Assembly: GCA_964644675.1 (NCBI GenBank)
Contig: CAZXWK010000022.1
Span: 1-35,773, forward strand
Length of the DNA stretch: 35,773 bases
Direction of reading: 5' to 3'
Source: CAZXWK01 sp964644675
Lineage (GTDB): Bacteria; Actinomycetota; Coriobacteriia; Anaerosomatales; JAAXUF01
In this document: positions 8,409 to 16,336 of the stretch, piece by piece
Numbering within the stretch: the stretch's first letter is position 1
How the letters are laid out: the number at the start of each line of letters is the position of its first letter
Made by a program: the position numbers and the translations under genes
Notes under the pieces: model-generated
What the model was told of the DNA's origin: nothing
The model's database searches: none
What the model saw: only the letters and a program-made list of their open reading frames with translations

Positions 8409-9125
8409 CTACTCGCCCAGGTACGCCTTGCGGACGTCCTCGTTCTCGAGCAGGTCCTTGCCGGAACCGGTCAGCTTGATCTCGCCGGTCTCGAGCACGT
8501 AGCCGCGGTCCGCGATCGACAGCGCCATGTGCGCGTTCTGCTCGACGAGCAGGATCGGGATCCCGTCGGCGTGCAGCTTCTGGATCGTCTCGAAGATCAG
8601 TTCGACGACGACCGGCGCGAGGCCCATGGACGGCTCGTCGAGCATGAGCAGCTTGGGCTTCGACATCATCGCGCGACCCATCGCGAGCATCTGCTGCTCG
8701 CCGCCGGACAGCGTGCCGCCCTTCTGCGCGGCGCGCTCCTTGAGGCGCGGGAACAGCTCGAAGACGTGGTCGAGGTCGGCCTTGATCCCGTCCTTGTCCT
8801 TGCGCAGGAACGCGCCCATCTCGAGGTTCTCCATGACGGTCATGCGCGCGAAGATGCGCCGACCCTCGGGGACCTGGATGATGCCCTTGGCGGTGATCAC
8901 GTGGGGCGGCATGCCGCCGATCGCGGAGCCCTCGTAGTGGATCGTGCCCTCTTTGGGATGGAGCTGGCCCGAGATGGTCTTGAGCGTCGTCGACTTGCCG
9001 GCGCCGTTCGCGCCGATGAGCGTGACGATCTCGCCGGGCATGACCTCGAGCGAGATCCCCTTGAGCGCGTGGATCTTGCCATAGAACGTGTTGACGTTCT
9101 CGAGCTTGAGAAGCGCGTCAGCCAT
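8409..9125 (-). CDS. livF: Branched-chain amino acid ABC transporter ATP-binding protein LivF
   Basis: 238 residues from the ATG at 9125; this start overlaps the end of livG by 8 nt and opens with MADALLKLENVNTFYGKIHAL, as is usual for LivF. Walker A GANGAGKST, LivF-typical GIIQVPEGRRIFARMTVMEN, signature LSGGEQQML, Walker B LLMLDEPSMGLAP and switch VEQNAH are intact. It is the second ATPase of the Liv importer, coupling ATP hydrolysis to LivHM permease movement at the inner face of the membrane. It is the last gene of the operon and is followed by a terminator hairpin. Confidence 0.95.
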   Translation of the reverse strand: MADALLKLENVNTFYGKIHALKGISLEVMPGEIVTLIGANGAGKSTTLKTISGQLHPKEGTIHYEGSAIGGMPPHVITAKGIIQVPEGRRIFARMTVMENLEMGAFLRKDKDGIKADLDHVFELFPRLKERAAQKGGTLSGGEQQMLAMGRAMMSKPKLLMLDEPSMGLAPVVVELIFETIQKLHADGIPILLVEQNAHMALSIADRGYVLETGEIKLTGSGKDLLENEDVRKAYLGE

Positions 9126-10035
9126 TGGTCGTGCCCTCCTCGTCTGCGGCAGGAGCTTCATCCGCATCGGCGGCGGGCTCGGTGTCGGTCGCCGCGGCGG
9201 GCGCAGCCTCGGCACTCGCGGCCTGGGCGGCAGCCTCGGCCTCGGCGGCCTGCTCGGCGGCGAGGAGCGCTTCCGCGCCAGCTCCCAGGTACGCCTCGAT
9301 GACCTTGGGATTGCGCTGGATCTCGGCGGGCAGGCCCTCGGCGATGAGCTCGCCGAAGTCGAGCACGTAGATGCGGTCGGCGAGGTCCATGACGACCTTC
9401 ATGTCGTGCTCGATGAGCAGGATCGTCTTGCCCAGCTTCTGGACCTTGCGGACCAGTTCGTTGAGCTGGCGGCTCTCCTGCGGGTTCATGCCGGCCGCGG
9501 GCTCGTCGAGAAGCAGCAGCGTCGGCTCGGCAGCGAGTGCGCGCGCGATCTCGAGGCGGCGCTGGTCACCGTAGGGCAGGTTCTTCGCGAGCTCGTTCGC
9601 CTTGTCGGCAAGCCCGACGAACTTCAGCCAGTCGAACGCGGTGTCCTGGGTCTTGGCCTCTTCGGCCTTGAACTTGGGCGTGCGCAGGACCGCGCCCACC
9701 GCGCCCTCGGCCGACTGCGTGTGCCGGCCCACCATGACGTTCTCGAGCGCCGTCATGTTGTGGAACAGGCGGATGTTCTGGAACGTCCGCGCGATTCCGA
9801 GCTTGGTGATGATGTGCGGCTTCTTGCCACCGACGACGACACCCTTGAAGGTGAGCTGGCCCTCCGTCGGCGTGTAGATGCCCGTGAGCATGTTGAAGAA
9901 GGTCGTCTTGCCGGCGCCGTTGGGGCCGATGAGCGCGACGATCTCGGCTTCGTCGATGTACATCGTCACGTTGTTGACGGCCTTGAGACCGCCGAACTGC
10001 ATCGTGACGTTCTGTGCGTCAACCAGATGTGCCAT
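9118..10035 (-). CDS. livG: Branched-chain amino acid ABC transporter ATP-binding protein LivG, with Ala/Glu-rich tail
   Basis: 305 residues; typical LivG has about 255. Walker A GPNGAGKTT, the LivG signature GIARTFQNIRLF, LPYGDQRRLEIARAL (signature region) and Walker B LLLLDEPAAGMNP are present. After the normal LivG end (PKVIEAYLGAGAE, about residue 250), some 55 residues consist almost only of Ala, Glu, Asp, Pro and Thr. This tail is low-complexity, acidic and probably disordered. An AAAGG ribosome site precedes the ATG. The gene overlaps livF by 8 nt and lies 33 nt after livM. Confidence 0.94.
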   Translation of the reverse strand: MAHLVDAQNVTMQFGGLKAVNNVTMYIDEAEIVALIGPNGAGKTTFFNMLTGIYTPTEGQLTFKGVVVGGKKPHIITKLGIARTFQNIRLFHNMTALENVMVGRHTQSAEGAVGAVLRTPKFKAEEAKTQDTAFDWLKFVGLADKANELAKNLPYGDQRRLEIARALAAEPTLLLLDEPAAGMNPQESRQLNELVRKVQKLGKTILLIEHDMKVVMDLADRIYVLDFGELIAEGLPAEIQRNPKVIEAYLGAGAEALLAAEQAAEAEAAAQAASAEAAPAAATDTEPAADADEAPAADEEGTTNG

Positions 10036-10068
10036 GTCCGTACCTTTCCGGCCCTGTCGCAGGTCCGA

Positions 10069-11274
10069 CTATTCGCCCATGCCGGTGTCGTGCTGGACGT
10101 CGTAGAGCGTCTCGGACTCGTCGTCGCCCATCTCGTCGGTGTCGGGACGCAGCTCGGCCGCGCGACGCTTGGACGGGAGCAGACCCTGGGGACGCCAGAC
10201 CATGAAGATGACCATGACCAGGCCGAAGACCAGGTTGCGGTAGTTGCTGATCGCGGTGACCTGCTCGCCCGAGAGCTTGATCAGGCCGGAGGTCGCGAAT
10301 CCGCGGATGAGCTCCGGCGTGCCCTGGATGATGATCGCGCCGACGATGGCACCCGGGATCGAGCCCATACCGCCGATGACGACCGTGCAGACCACGAACA
10401 CCGACTCCATGAACGTGAACGACTCCGGGCTGACGAACTGCTGGAAGTTCGCGAACGTCAGGCCGGCGATGCCGCCCCAGACTGCGCCCAGCGAGAACGC
10501 CCACAGCTTGGCGCCCGTGATCGAGACACCCATCGACGCCGCCGCGACCTCATCCTCGCGCATGGCGGCCCACGAACGGCCCAGGCGCGAGTTGTCGAGG
10601 CGCCGGACGACGAAGATCGTGAAGATGCAGAGCAGCACGATCATGTAGTACCAGTACAGGTTGCTCGAGAACTGGAAGTTGAACCCGTTCGCGCCCAGGT
10701 TGGGCAGCGAGAAGTACGCGTTGTTTGCGAGCCACTCCTGACCCAGCGGCTTGGGCAGGAACTCGCCCGCCTTGGGAAGGCCGGCCGCGCCGTTGGTGAT
10801 GCCGAACGCGTTGTTGTTGATGATGATGCGCACGATCTCACCGAAGCCCAGCGTGACGATCGCGAGATAGTCGCCGCGTAGCCTCAGGACCGGCGTGCCG
10901 AGCATGATGCCCGTCAGCGCCGCGAACGCCGCGGCGACCGGGATCATCATGAAGTACGTGTAGGGGCCCAACGCCGGGAAGGTCTTGATCACGGCGGTTC
11001 CCACGATGACCCCGGAGTACGCTCCGATCGCGTAGAACGCGATGTAGCCCAGGTCGAGCAGGCCGGCGAAACCGACGACGATGTTGAGACCGAGCGCGAG
11101 CATGACGTACAGGCCGACGAGGGCCATGATGCGCGTCATGAAGAGCATGCCGAAGCCCTCGAACAGAATCGGCGAAACGACCAGCGCGACGCCGAGCAGG
11201 GCGTAGAGCGCGATCTGGGTGCGCGTCAGCTTGCCCGACGCGACAGTGGTGTTGTCCGTCTTTGCTCCACCCAT
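10069..11274 (-). CDS. livM: Branched-chain amino acid ABC transporter permease LivM
   Basis: 401 residues with about ten hydrophobic segments. The LivM core ALGLNIVVGFAGLLDLGYIAFYAIGAY is recognisable (quoted in part: GFAGLLDLGYIAFYAIGAY), followed by LRLRGDYLAIVTLGFGEI and, near the C-terminus, the EAA-like loop SWAAMREDEVAAASMG. The last 50 residues are charged and cytoplasmic (RPQGLLPSKRRAAELRP onward). It forms the membrane channel with LivH. Its ATG lies 2 nt after the livH stop, indicating tight translational coupling. Confidence 0.94.
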   Translation of the reverse strand: MGGAKTDNTTVASGKLTRTQIALYALLGVALVVSPILFEGFGMLFMTRIMALVGLYVMLALGLNIVVGFAGLLDLGYIAFYAIGAYSGVIVGTAVIKTFPALGPYTYFMMIPVAAAFAALTGIMLGTPVLRLRGDYLAIVTLGFGEIVRIIINNNAFGITNGAAGLPKAGEFLPKPLGQEWLANNAYFSLPNLGANGFNFQFSSNLYWYYMIVLLCIFTIFVVRRLDNSRLGRSWAAMREDEVAAASMGVSITGAKLWAFSLGAVWGGIAGLTFANFQQFVSPESFTFMESVFVVCTVVIGGMGSIPGAIVGAIIIQGTPELIRGFATSGLIKLSGEQVTAISNYRNLVFGLVMVIFMVWRPQGLLPSKRRAAELRPDTDEMGDDESETLYDVQHDTGMGE

Positions 11275-11276
11275 GG

Positions 11277-12242
11277 CTACACCTTCTCCACTACGGACTC
11301 GCCGAGCAGACCGCCGGGGCGGAAGATCAGCACGAGGATGAGGATCGCGAAAGCGATGACGTCCTTGTATCCCGTTGACAAGAAGCCCGAAGCGAGCGAT
11401 TCGACGATGCCCAGCGTGAACCCGCCGAGCATCGCGCCGCGGAGGTTACCGATACCGCCGATGACCGCCGCCGTGAACGCTTTCATTCCGGGCAGGAATC
11501 CCATGTTGAAGACGATCGAGCCGTAGTACATGCCGGAGAAGATACCGGCGACGGCGCCGAGCGCCGGACCGATGAAGAACGCGAGCATGATCGACAGGTT
11601 GATGTCGATGCCCATAAGGCCTGCCGCGTCGCGGTCCTGTGAGGTCGCGCGCATCGACTTGCCCATGCGCGTGCGACCGACGAACAGGTCAAGACCGACC
11701 ATCAGCACGATGGCAGTTACGAAGATGAACAGCTTGAGCGTGGTGACCGGCGCTCCCAGGATCGTGAACGCCACCTTGTTCCCCAGAGGGTTGGGGAACG
11801 GGACCTGCTTGGTGCTGACCCACAGGAGCACCGCGTTCTGCAGGAAGATCGACACGCCGACCGCCGAGATGAGCGGAGCGAGTCGCGGAGCGTGACGCAG
11901 CGGGCGGTACGCGAGTCGCTCGATCGCGACTCCCAGGAAACCGACCGCGACCATCGACACGAGGAACACGACCGCGAACATCGCGATCATCCCCAGCGTG
12001 CTTCCGGTGAAGAATGCCTGAGCGGGGGCGAGAGCGGGCCACTTGGCCGCGACCTCGGGCTTGGTGAGCAAGCTCATGACACCGAGGCCGACGAACGCTC
12101 CTACCATGAACAACTCTGAGTGCGCGAAGTTGATCATGAGCAGGATGCCGTAGACCAGCGTGTATCCCAGGGCGATCAGCGCGTACATGCCGCCGAGCGT
12201 CACCCCGTTGACCAGCTGCTCAACGATGAGGTTAAGAGTCAC
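11277..12242 (-). CDS. livH: Branched-chain amino acid ABC transporter permease LivH
   Basis: 321 residues from a GTG start (AAGGA about 10 nt upstream). LivH hallmarks: QLVNGVTLGGMYALIALGYT at the N-terminus, YGILLMINFAHSEL, and the ATPase-contact segment GKSMRATSQDRDAAGLMGI. About eight membrane segments. It pairs with LivM in the channel. It is separated from livK by 132 bp with a strong hairpin, while the downstream genes are nearly contiguous. Confidence 0.94.
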   Translation of the reverse strand: MTLNLIVEQLVNGVTLGGMYALIALGYTLVYGILLMINFAHSELFMVGAFVGLGVMSLLTKPEVAAKWPALAPAQAFFTGSTLGMIAMFAVVFLVSMVAVGFLGVAIERLAYRPLRHAPRLAPLISAVGVSIFLQNAVLLWVSTKQVPFPNPLGNKVAFTILGAPVTTLKLFIFVTAIVLMVGLDLFVGRTRMGKSMRATSQDRDAAGLMGIDINLSIMLAFFIGPALGAVAGIFSGMYYGSIVFNMGFLPGMKAFTAAVIGGIGNLRGAMLGGFTLGIVESLASGFLSTGYKDVIAFAILILVLIFRPGGLLGESVVEKV

Positions 12243-12298
12243 TGCGGGCGTTCCTTCTATCGGGGTACGCCGTCATCGTGCGAGTCCGAGACATGGAA

Positions 12299-12333
12299 TC
12301 CGGGTGGGCACCGGAACTCGATGCCCACCCGGA
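12299..12333 (-). terminator. Intercistronic hairpin between livK and livH
   Basis: A perfect 12-bp stem (TCCGGGTGGGCA / TGCCCACCCGGA) with an 11-nt loop, no U-run. Its place just after livK fits a partial terminator or 3'-end stabiliser that lets the binding protein be made in excess over the membrane components, a common arrangement in ABC importer operons. Confidence 0.6.
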
Positions 12334-12374
12334 CCGTGTCCATTCGTGCGTAGGACGGCGGTACCGCTGGCCAA

Positions 12375-13589
12375 CTACTGGGTCGGCGTGGCCTTGGTGG
12401 TCCACTGGCCGCCCTGAACGACGTACAGGGTGATGGCCTTGTTCAGCGTGTCGCCGTTCTCGTCGAACTTGATCTCGCCGGTGACACCGGTCGTGTCGGT
12501 CGCAGCGACGTTCTTGATGATGGCGTCGCGGCCCTCGGGCGTGACGACCTTGTCAACGCCGACACTCTCGGCGGCCTTGATGACCGCGGCGATGATGACG
12601 TTCGCAGCGTCGTACGAGTACGCGTCGTACGCAGCCGGCTCCTCGCCCGGGTACTCCTTGGCGTAGGCCTCGAGGAAGGCGGCGCCACCCGGAGCCTGGT
12701 CGATCGGCAGGCCGACGGAGGTCGCGAAGTCGCCCTCGGCGGCAGCCGGGGTGGCGAGGTTGACGAACTCGGGGTCGTACAGACCGTCGCCACCCATCAG
12801 CGGGGCCTTCAGACCGGCGTCCTTGGCCTGCTTCGAGAGGAGCGCGCCGGCGTTGTAGATGCCGCCGTAGTAGATGACGTCCGGGTTCAGGCCCTTGATC
12901 TTGGTGACGAGGGCGTTGAAGTCCGTGTCCTTGTCCGAGGTCTTGGCGGTGCCGAGCACCTTGCCGCCCTTGGTCTCGAACTCCTTGGCGAACGCAGCGG
13001 CCAGACCCTCACCGTACGGGGTCGAGTCATCGACGACGTAGGCGGTCTTGAAGGCCAGGAGGTCCGTCGCGTAGTCGGCGGCCTGCGGGCCCTGGACGGC
13101 GTCGGTGGTGCAGACGCGGAAGACGTTCGCCAGGCCCTGCGCGGTCAGCGCGGGGTTGGTCGATGCCGGCGAGATCATGACGATCTTCTTGTCGGCGTAG
13201 ACCTTCGACGCGGGAATGGAGACACCGGAGTTCAGGTGGCCCATGACGCCCACGAGGTTCGCGTCAGACGCGAAGGTGTTGGCCACGGTGACGCCCGTCT
13301 TGGGGTCGCCCTGATCGTCACCCGGAACGCCCACGAACTTGACGCCGGCCTTCTTGGCCTCTTCGGACTCGTTGGCCTGCTTGATGGCCAGGTTGGCACC
13401 GCGCTCCATACCCTTGCCGAGCGCAACCGCGCCGGCGGTGAGGGGTGCGCCGATACCGATCTTGATCTCCTTGACGGAGCTGCCACCCGAACTGCTGCTG
13501 CCACCCGAGCTCGAGCAGCCAGTCGCGATCATCGACAGCGCGATCAGCGCCACGACGACGGCGAGCAGAAGCTTCTTGCTCACCTTCAT
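12375..13589 (-). CDS. livK: Branched-chain amino acid ABC transporter substrate-binding lipoprotein LivK
   Basis: 404 residues. A lipoprotein signal with lipobox SMIATGC is followed by a Ser/Gly linker (SSSGGSSSSGG). The mature protein is a type I periplasmic-binding fold of the Leu/Ile/Val family: IKIGIGAPLTAGAVALGKGM, GVMGHLNSGVSIPASKVY, then VVDDSTPYGEGLAAAF. It captures the amino acid outside the cell and delivers it to LivHM. The start ATG follows GGGAGGAAC. Exact ligand (Leu/Ile/Val, another amino acid or an amide) cannot be read from the sequence. Confidence 0.93.
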   Translation of the reverse strand: MKVSKKLLLAVVVALIALSMIATGCSSSGGSSSSGGSSVKEIKIGIGAPLTAGAVALGKGMERGANLAIKQANESEEAKKAGVKFVGVPGDDQGDPKTGVTVANTFASDANLVGVMGHLNSGVSIPASKVYADKKIVMISPASTNPALTAQGLANVFRVCTTDAVQGPQAADYATDLLAFKTAYVVDDSTPYGEGLAAAFAKEFETKGGKVLGTAKTSDKDTDFNALVTKIKGLNPDVIYYGGIYNAGALLSKQAKDAGLKAPLMGGDGLYDPEFVNLATPAAAEGDFATSVGLPIDQAPGGAAFLEAYAKEYPGEEPAAYDAYSYDAANVIIAAVIKAAESVGVDKVVTPEGRDAIIKNVAATDTTGVTGEIKFDENGDTLNKAITLYVVQGGQWTTKATPTQ

Positions 13590-13697
13590 AGTTCCTCCCT
13601 TGCTCCCTGGACGAAAACGTACCTGCTAAACGCGTCCGTGCAACGCCATCCCCGGGTGGCACGGAAGCCTGCGGCCATCCCACCGCAGGATTCTCGG

Positions 13698-13724
13698 AGT
13701 GTAGCAGATGCATACCGCCGTCAA
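13698..13724 (-). promoter_or_regulatory. Candidate livK operon promoter
   Basis: On the coding strand TTGACG (13724-13719), a 15-nt spacer and TACACT (13703-13698). The spacer is short, so the real -35 may be shifted by a base or two. This would give a leader of about 100 nt before the livK ATG. Confidence 0.4.
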
Positions 13725-13759
13725 ACAGCGAAAACGCACCATGCATAAAGCATTCGCAA

Positions 13760-13806
13760 TGACCGTCCGAGAGCGGTCAATGGTGAATACCTGATACCCG
13801 TGATAC
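13760..13806. promoter_or_regulatory. Repeated elements upstream of livK
   Basis: A dyad TGACCG-N8-CGGTCA (13760-13779) sits beside three direct copies of TGATAC or TGAATAC (13784-13790, 13792-13797, 13801-13806; spacing 8-9 bp). They lie in the 257-bp gap between the Rrf2 gene and livK, upstream of the candidate promoter. They look like regulator-binding sites, but no specific regulator is recognised. Confidence 0.4.
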
Positions 13807-13846
13807 GGAAGGATGAACCCCGCGTCGACGCCTTCCCTCCCGGGCG

Positions 13847-14263
13847 TCAGATCCAGTACATGGAGGCCCCGGCCCCATCGATCTGTCTCTGGCGCTCGGC
13901 CAGCTGCGCGAGCGTCGTTCCGGCCAGGTATCCCTCGAGGTTCTCGGCTGCGTCGGACCACAGCTCCGAGGTCGCCGAGCCGGTCACGCGCGGGACATCG
14001 AGCGCGTCGCCTTGGACCGCCCGGACCACGTCGAGCACAGTCACGTCGCGCGCGGGGCGGGCAAGCGCGCACCCACCCGTCGCGCCCCGGCGGCAGCGCA
14101 CGATGCCCGCGCGGGCGAGCGCCGTGATCTGCTGCTCCACGAACCGGCGCGGCAGCGTCAGGCGCTCGGCCAGGTCGCCCGCGGGAACGTAGTCTCCTTC
14201 GGGTTGCAGCGCGAGCAGCACGAGCGCGCGCAGCGCGTAGTCCAGGCGCTGGGGGACGCGCAT
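13847..14263 (-). CDS. Rrf2-family transcriptional regulator (CymR-like)
   Basis: 138 residues from the ATG at 14263, which gives the standard Rrf2 N-terminus MRVPQRLDYALRALVLLAL. The winged-helix part follows: VPAGDLAERLTLPRRFVEQQ, LARAGIVRCRRGATGGCALA. The three clustered cysteines that hold the Fe-S cluster in IscR/NsrR types are absent after the wing, so this member probably does not bind a cluster that way. It lies 2 nt after cysK and must be co-transcribed. In Bacillus, the Rrf2 protein CymR controls sulfur metabolism together with CysK, so a cysteine-metabolism repressor is the natural inference. Confidence 0.88.
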   Translation of the reverse strand: MRVPQRLDYALRALVLLALQPEGDYVPAGDLAERLTLPRRFVEQQITALARAGIVRCRRGATGGCALARPARDVTVLDVVRAVQGDALDVPRVTGSATSELWSDAAENLEGYLAGTTLAQLAERQRQIDGAGASMYWI

Positions 14264-14265
14264 CT

Positions 14266-15222
14266 CTAGCCCAGCTCTTCCCAGAGCTTGGTGCTCAGGT
14301 AGCGCTCTCCGGTGGATGGCGCGACGGTGACCACGAGCTTGCCCGCGTTCTCGGGACGCGCCGCGATGCGCAGCGCCGCGGTGACGTTCGCACCGCTCGA
14401 GATGCCGACGAGCAGACCTTCCTCGGCGGCCATGCGCCGGGCCGTCGCGATCGCATCGTCGCCCGTGACGCGCTCCACCCCATCCAACACGTCGAGGTCG
14501 AGTACCGTCGGGATGAAGTTGGCGCCGATGCCCTGGATGAGGTGCGGTCCGGGGGTGAGCTCTTCGCCTGCACGCCGCTGCGAGATGATCGGCGACTCCG
14601 CCGGCTCGACCGCGTAGGCCTTGACGCCCTCGTGACGCTCCTTGAGGTAGCGACCGACGCCGGTGATGGTGCCGCCGGTTCCCACTCCGGCCACGAACGC
14701 CGCGATCGGCTCTCCACCCAACGCCGCCTCGATCTCGGGACCGGTCGTCTCGTAGTGCGCCTGGGGGTTGGCGGGGTTGTCGAACTGCCCGGCAATCCAT
14801 CCGCCCGGGGTCGTCTCGGCGAGCTTCTCGGCAGCCTCGACGGCGCCCTTCATGCCCGCCTCCTTGGGAGTGAGCACCAGCTCGGCGCCGAAGGCCCGCA
14901 ACAGCTTGCGCCGCTCGATCGACATGGACTCGGGCATCGTCAAGATCACGCGGTAGCCGCGGGCGGCGCCGATGAGCGCGAGCGCGATGCCCGTGTTGCC
15001 GCTGGTCGGCTCGATGATCACGGACTCGCCCGGGGTGATGATCCCGCGGGCCTCCGCGTCGTCGATCATGCCGCGACCGATGCGGTCCTTGACCGAGCCG
15101 CCAGGATTGCGGGACTCGAGCTTCACCGCGACCTTCGCGGGGAGCCCCTCTGACAAGCGGTTCAGATAGACGACGGGCGTGTCGCCGATGGTCCTGTCGA
15201 CTGCGCGCTCGATCTGGGACAT
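14266..15222 (-). CDS. cysK: Cysteine synthase A (O-acetylserine sulfhydrylase)
   Basis: 318 residues; the ATG follows AAGGAGG. A PLP enzyme of the beta family: the PLP lysine lies in ESRNPGGSVKDRIG, the substrate loop is TSGNTG, the phosphate-binding loop is VGTGGTITG, and the closing segment is GISSGAN. It makes cysteine from O-acetylserine and sulfide in the cytoplasm. It is the first gene of a two-gene unit with the Rrf2 regulator; a 26-bp dyad lies about 80 nt upstream of its start. No serine acetyltransferase gene is in the window. Confidence 0.95.
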   Translation of the reverse strand: MSQIERAVDRTIGDTPVVYLNRLSEGLPAKVAVKLESRNPGGSVKDRIGRGMIDDAEARGIITPGESVIIEPTSGNTGIALALIGAARGYRVILTMPESMSIERRKLLRAFGAELVLTPKEAGMKGAVEAAEKLAETTPGGWIAGQFDNPANPQAHYETTGPEIEAALGGEPIAAFVAGVGTGGTITGVGRYLKERHEGVKAYAVEPAESPIISQRRAGEELTPGPHLIQGIGANFIPTVLDLDVLDGVERVTGDDAIATARRMAAEEGLLVGISSGANVTAALRIAARPENAGKLVVTVAPSTGERYLSTKLWEELG

Positions 15223-15259
15223 CGTTCCTCCTTGGGGTGCGGGGCGGTGCGTTGCGGCC

Positions 15260-15272
15260 ATGCTATTCGCAT
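15260..15272. promoter_or_regulatory. Short dyad ATGC-N5-GCAT before cysK
   Basis: A 4-bp inverted repeat in a locally AT-rich patch (CTATTCGCATATTCC) 38-50 nt before the cysK ATG. The patch may include the -10 region. Weak evidence on its own. Confidence 0.25.
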
Positions 15273-15298
15273 ATTCCGCGCCAGACCAGAGCCCTACA

Positions 15299-15324
15299 CG
15301 CACTAATCGCGTGCGATTACTGCG
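15299..15324. promoter_or_regulatory. 26-bp imperfect dyad, candidate Rrf2 operator upstream of cysK
   Basis: Arms CGCACTAATCGC (15299-15310) and GCGATTACTGCG (15313-15324) are inverted repeats matching at 11 of 12 positions around a 2-bp centre. Size and shape fit the roughly 25-bp dyads bound by Rrf2 dimers. Its position about 80 nt before cysK, the first gene of the cysK-rrf2 unit, suggests autoregulation. Confidence 0.5.
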
Positions 15325-15459
15325 CTTTGCGCCAGACGCGTGCGGTGCCGCTGAACGCCGCCGGCGGTGGCCAGGCGCCGCGGCGTGACCGCTGGAGCGA
15401 CACCCCGCGAATCGCTACGCTGGTCACGTCGCCACTTCGCCGAGAGGACCGCTTCGCCC

Positions 15460-15681
15460 GTGAGCCCGTGGTTCTGGTCGTGGATCGTGCTCGTCGTCGT
15501 CTTCACGCTGGGCGAGGCCGTCACCGGCGGCCTGCTCGTGCTGCCGTGGGCGATCGGCGCCGCGACGGCCGCCGTGCTCGACGCGACGGGCGCGGGCGCC
15601 ACCGCGCAGTGGCTCGCGTTCGTCATCGTCTCGTCGGTGCTGCTCGTCATCGCCCAGCGTTTCATCGTCCGCCGCAAGTAG
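15460..15681 (+). CDS. Short NfeD-like membrane protein
   Basis: 73 residues from a GTG start preceded by GAGAGGA; longer in-frame starts upstream would add a hydrophilic stretch not typical of the family. It has two to three membrane segments: WFWSWIVLVVVFTLGEAVTG, LLVLPWAIGAATAAVL and WLAFVIVSSVLLVIAQRF. The glutamate after the first segment and the following TGG match the NfeD membrane core (WxxxxxxxxxxELxTGG). The C-terminal OB-fold of full NfeD is missing, as in short relatives. NfeD proteins are linked to membrane proteases and flotillins. A strong terminator follows. Confidence 0.65.
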   Translation: MSPWFWSWIVLVVVFTLGEAVTGGLLVLPWAIGAATAAVLDATGAGATAQWLAFVIVSSVLLVIAQRFIVRRK

Positions 15682-15710
15682 CCGCAGGGCCGATTTCGCC
15701 GAGAATAGCC

Positions 15711-15744
15711 GAGGGGCGGCTCCCCGACCGCCCCTCGAGTTTTG
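15711..15744 (+). terminator. Rho-independent terminator of the NfeD-like gene
   Basis: A perfect 10-bp stem (CGAGGGGCGG / CCGCCCCTCG), 8-nt loop, then AGTTTT. This is the clearest intrinsic terminator in the window. Confidence 0.85.
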
Positions 15745-15821
15745 CGAACCGCCCACGAGACGATGTCGCGCGACGTCCGATGACACCGTGCCGTTCGCAC
15801 GGACCGTCCGCAGCAGATTCC

Positions 15822-16283
15822 CTACGTCGCCGCGGGCGCCGAAGGCACCGACGCCTCGGCCGTCGAGGCGAGGTCGGAGACGGACACGGAGGGCTCGCGC
15901 GACGCCCCGGACGCTCCGGCAGCGGCTGCGGCCTGCGTCGCGACGAGCGCCTTGAGCTTGTCGATCTCCTTGAGCACCGGCCACTCGGTGAACGCCGCCC
16001 AAAGGGCCACGAACAGGTTGACTACCGGCAGGAGCATGAGCAGCGCGAGGCCCGGAGTCAGCCCGGCCTTCTTGAGGAACCGCCAGAACGAGATGGCCAG
16101 CACGATGTAGGTCACCGCGAGAAGCCCGAATGCGACGAGGCCGCCATACGGGCCGAGGAACATCAGGGCCCGGCCGCCGGGTATGCGCCCTCCGGGAGGT
16201 CCTCCCGCGAACTGGCCCCCGCCACCCTGAGGGAAGCCCTGAGGGGGCTGGCCGGTCTGTCCGAGCTGTTGCGTCTGGTCCAT
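15822..16283 (-). CDS. Small membrane protein following the exporter operon
   Basis: 153 residues from the ATG at 16283, chosen for AGGAGG 7 nt upstream. The N-terminal 45 residues are Gly/Pro/Gln-rich (QGFPQGGGGQFAGGPPGG). Two membrane segments follow (FLGPYGGLVAFGLLAVTYIV and GLALLMLLPVVNLFVALWAA), then a helical segment (EIDKLKALVATQAAAAAG) and a Ser/Ala-rich end. No family is recognised. It lies 53 nt after the permease gene with a hairpin between them, so it may be a less-expressed last gene of the exporter operon. Confidence 0.7.
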   Translation of the reverse strand: MDQTQQLGQTGQPPQGFPQGGGGQFAGGPPGGRIPGGRALMFLGPYGGLVAFGLLAVTYIVLAISFWRFLKKAGLTPGLALLMLLPVVNLFVALWAAFTEWPVLKEIDKLKALVATQAAAAAGASGASREPSVSVSDLASTAEASVPSAPAAT

Positions 16284-16305
16284 CGGTCGACCTCCTGGAA
16301 TCCTG

Positions 16306-16332
16306 GCTGCCGCGGCATCCCGCCGCGGCAGC
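16306..16332 (-). terminator. Hairpin after the exporter permease gene
   Basis: A perfect 10-bp stem (GCTGCCGCGG / CCGCGGCAGC) with a 7-nt loop, starting 4 nt after the permease stop and without a U-run. It may terminate part of the transcripts before the small membrane protein gene. Confidence 0.55.
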
Positions 16333-16336
16333 GACG

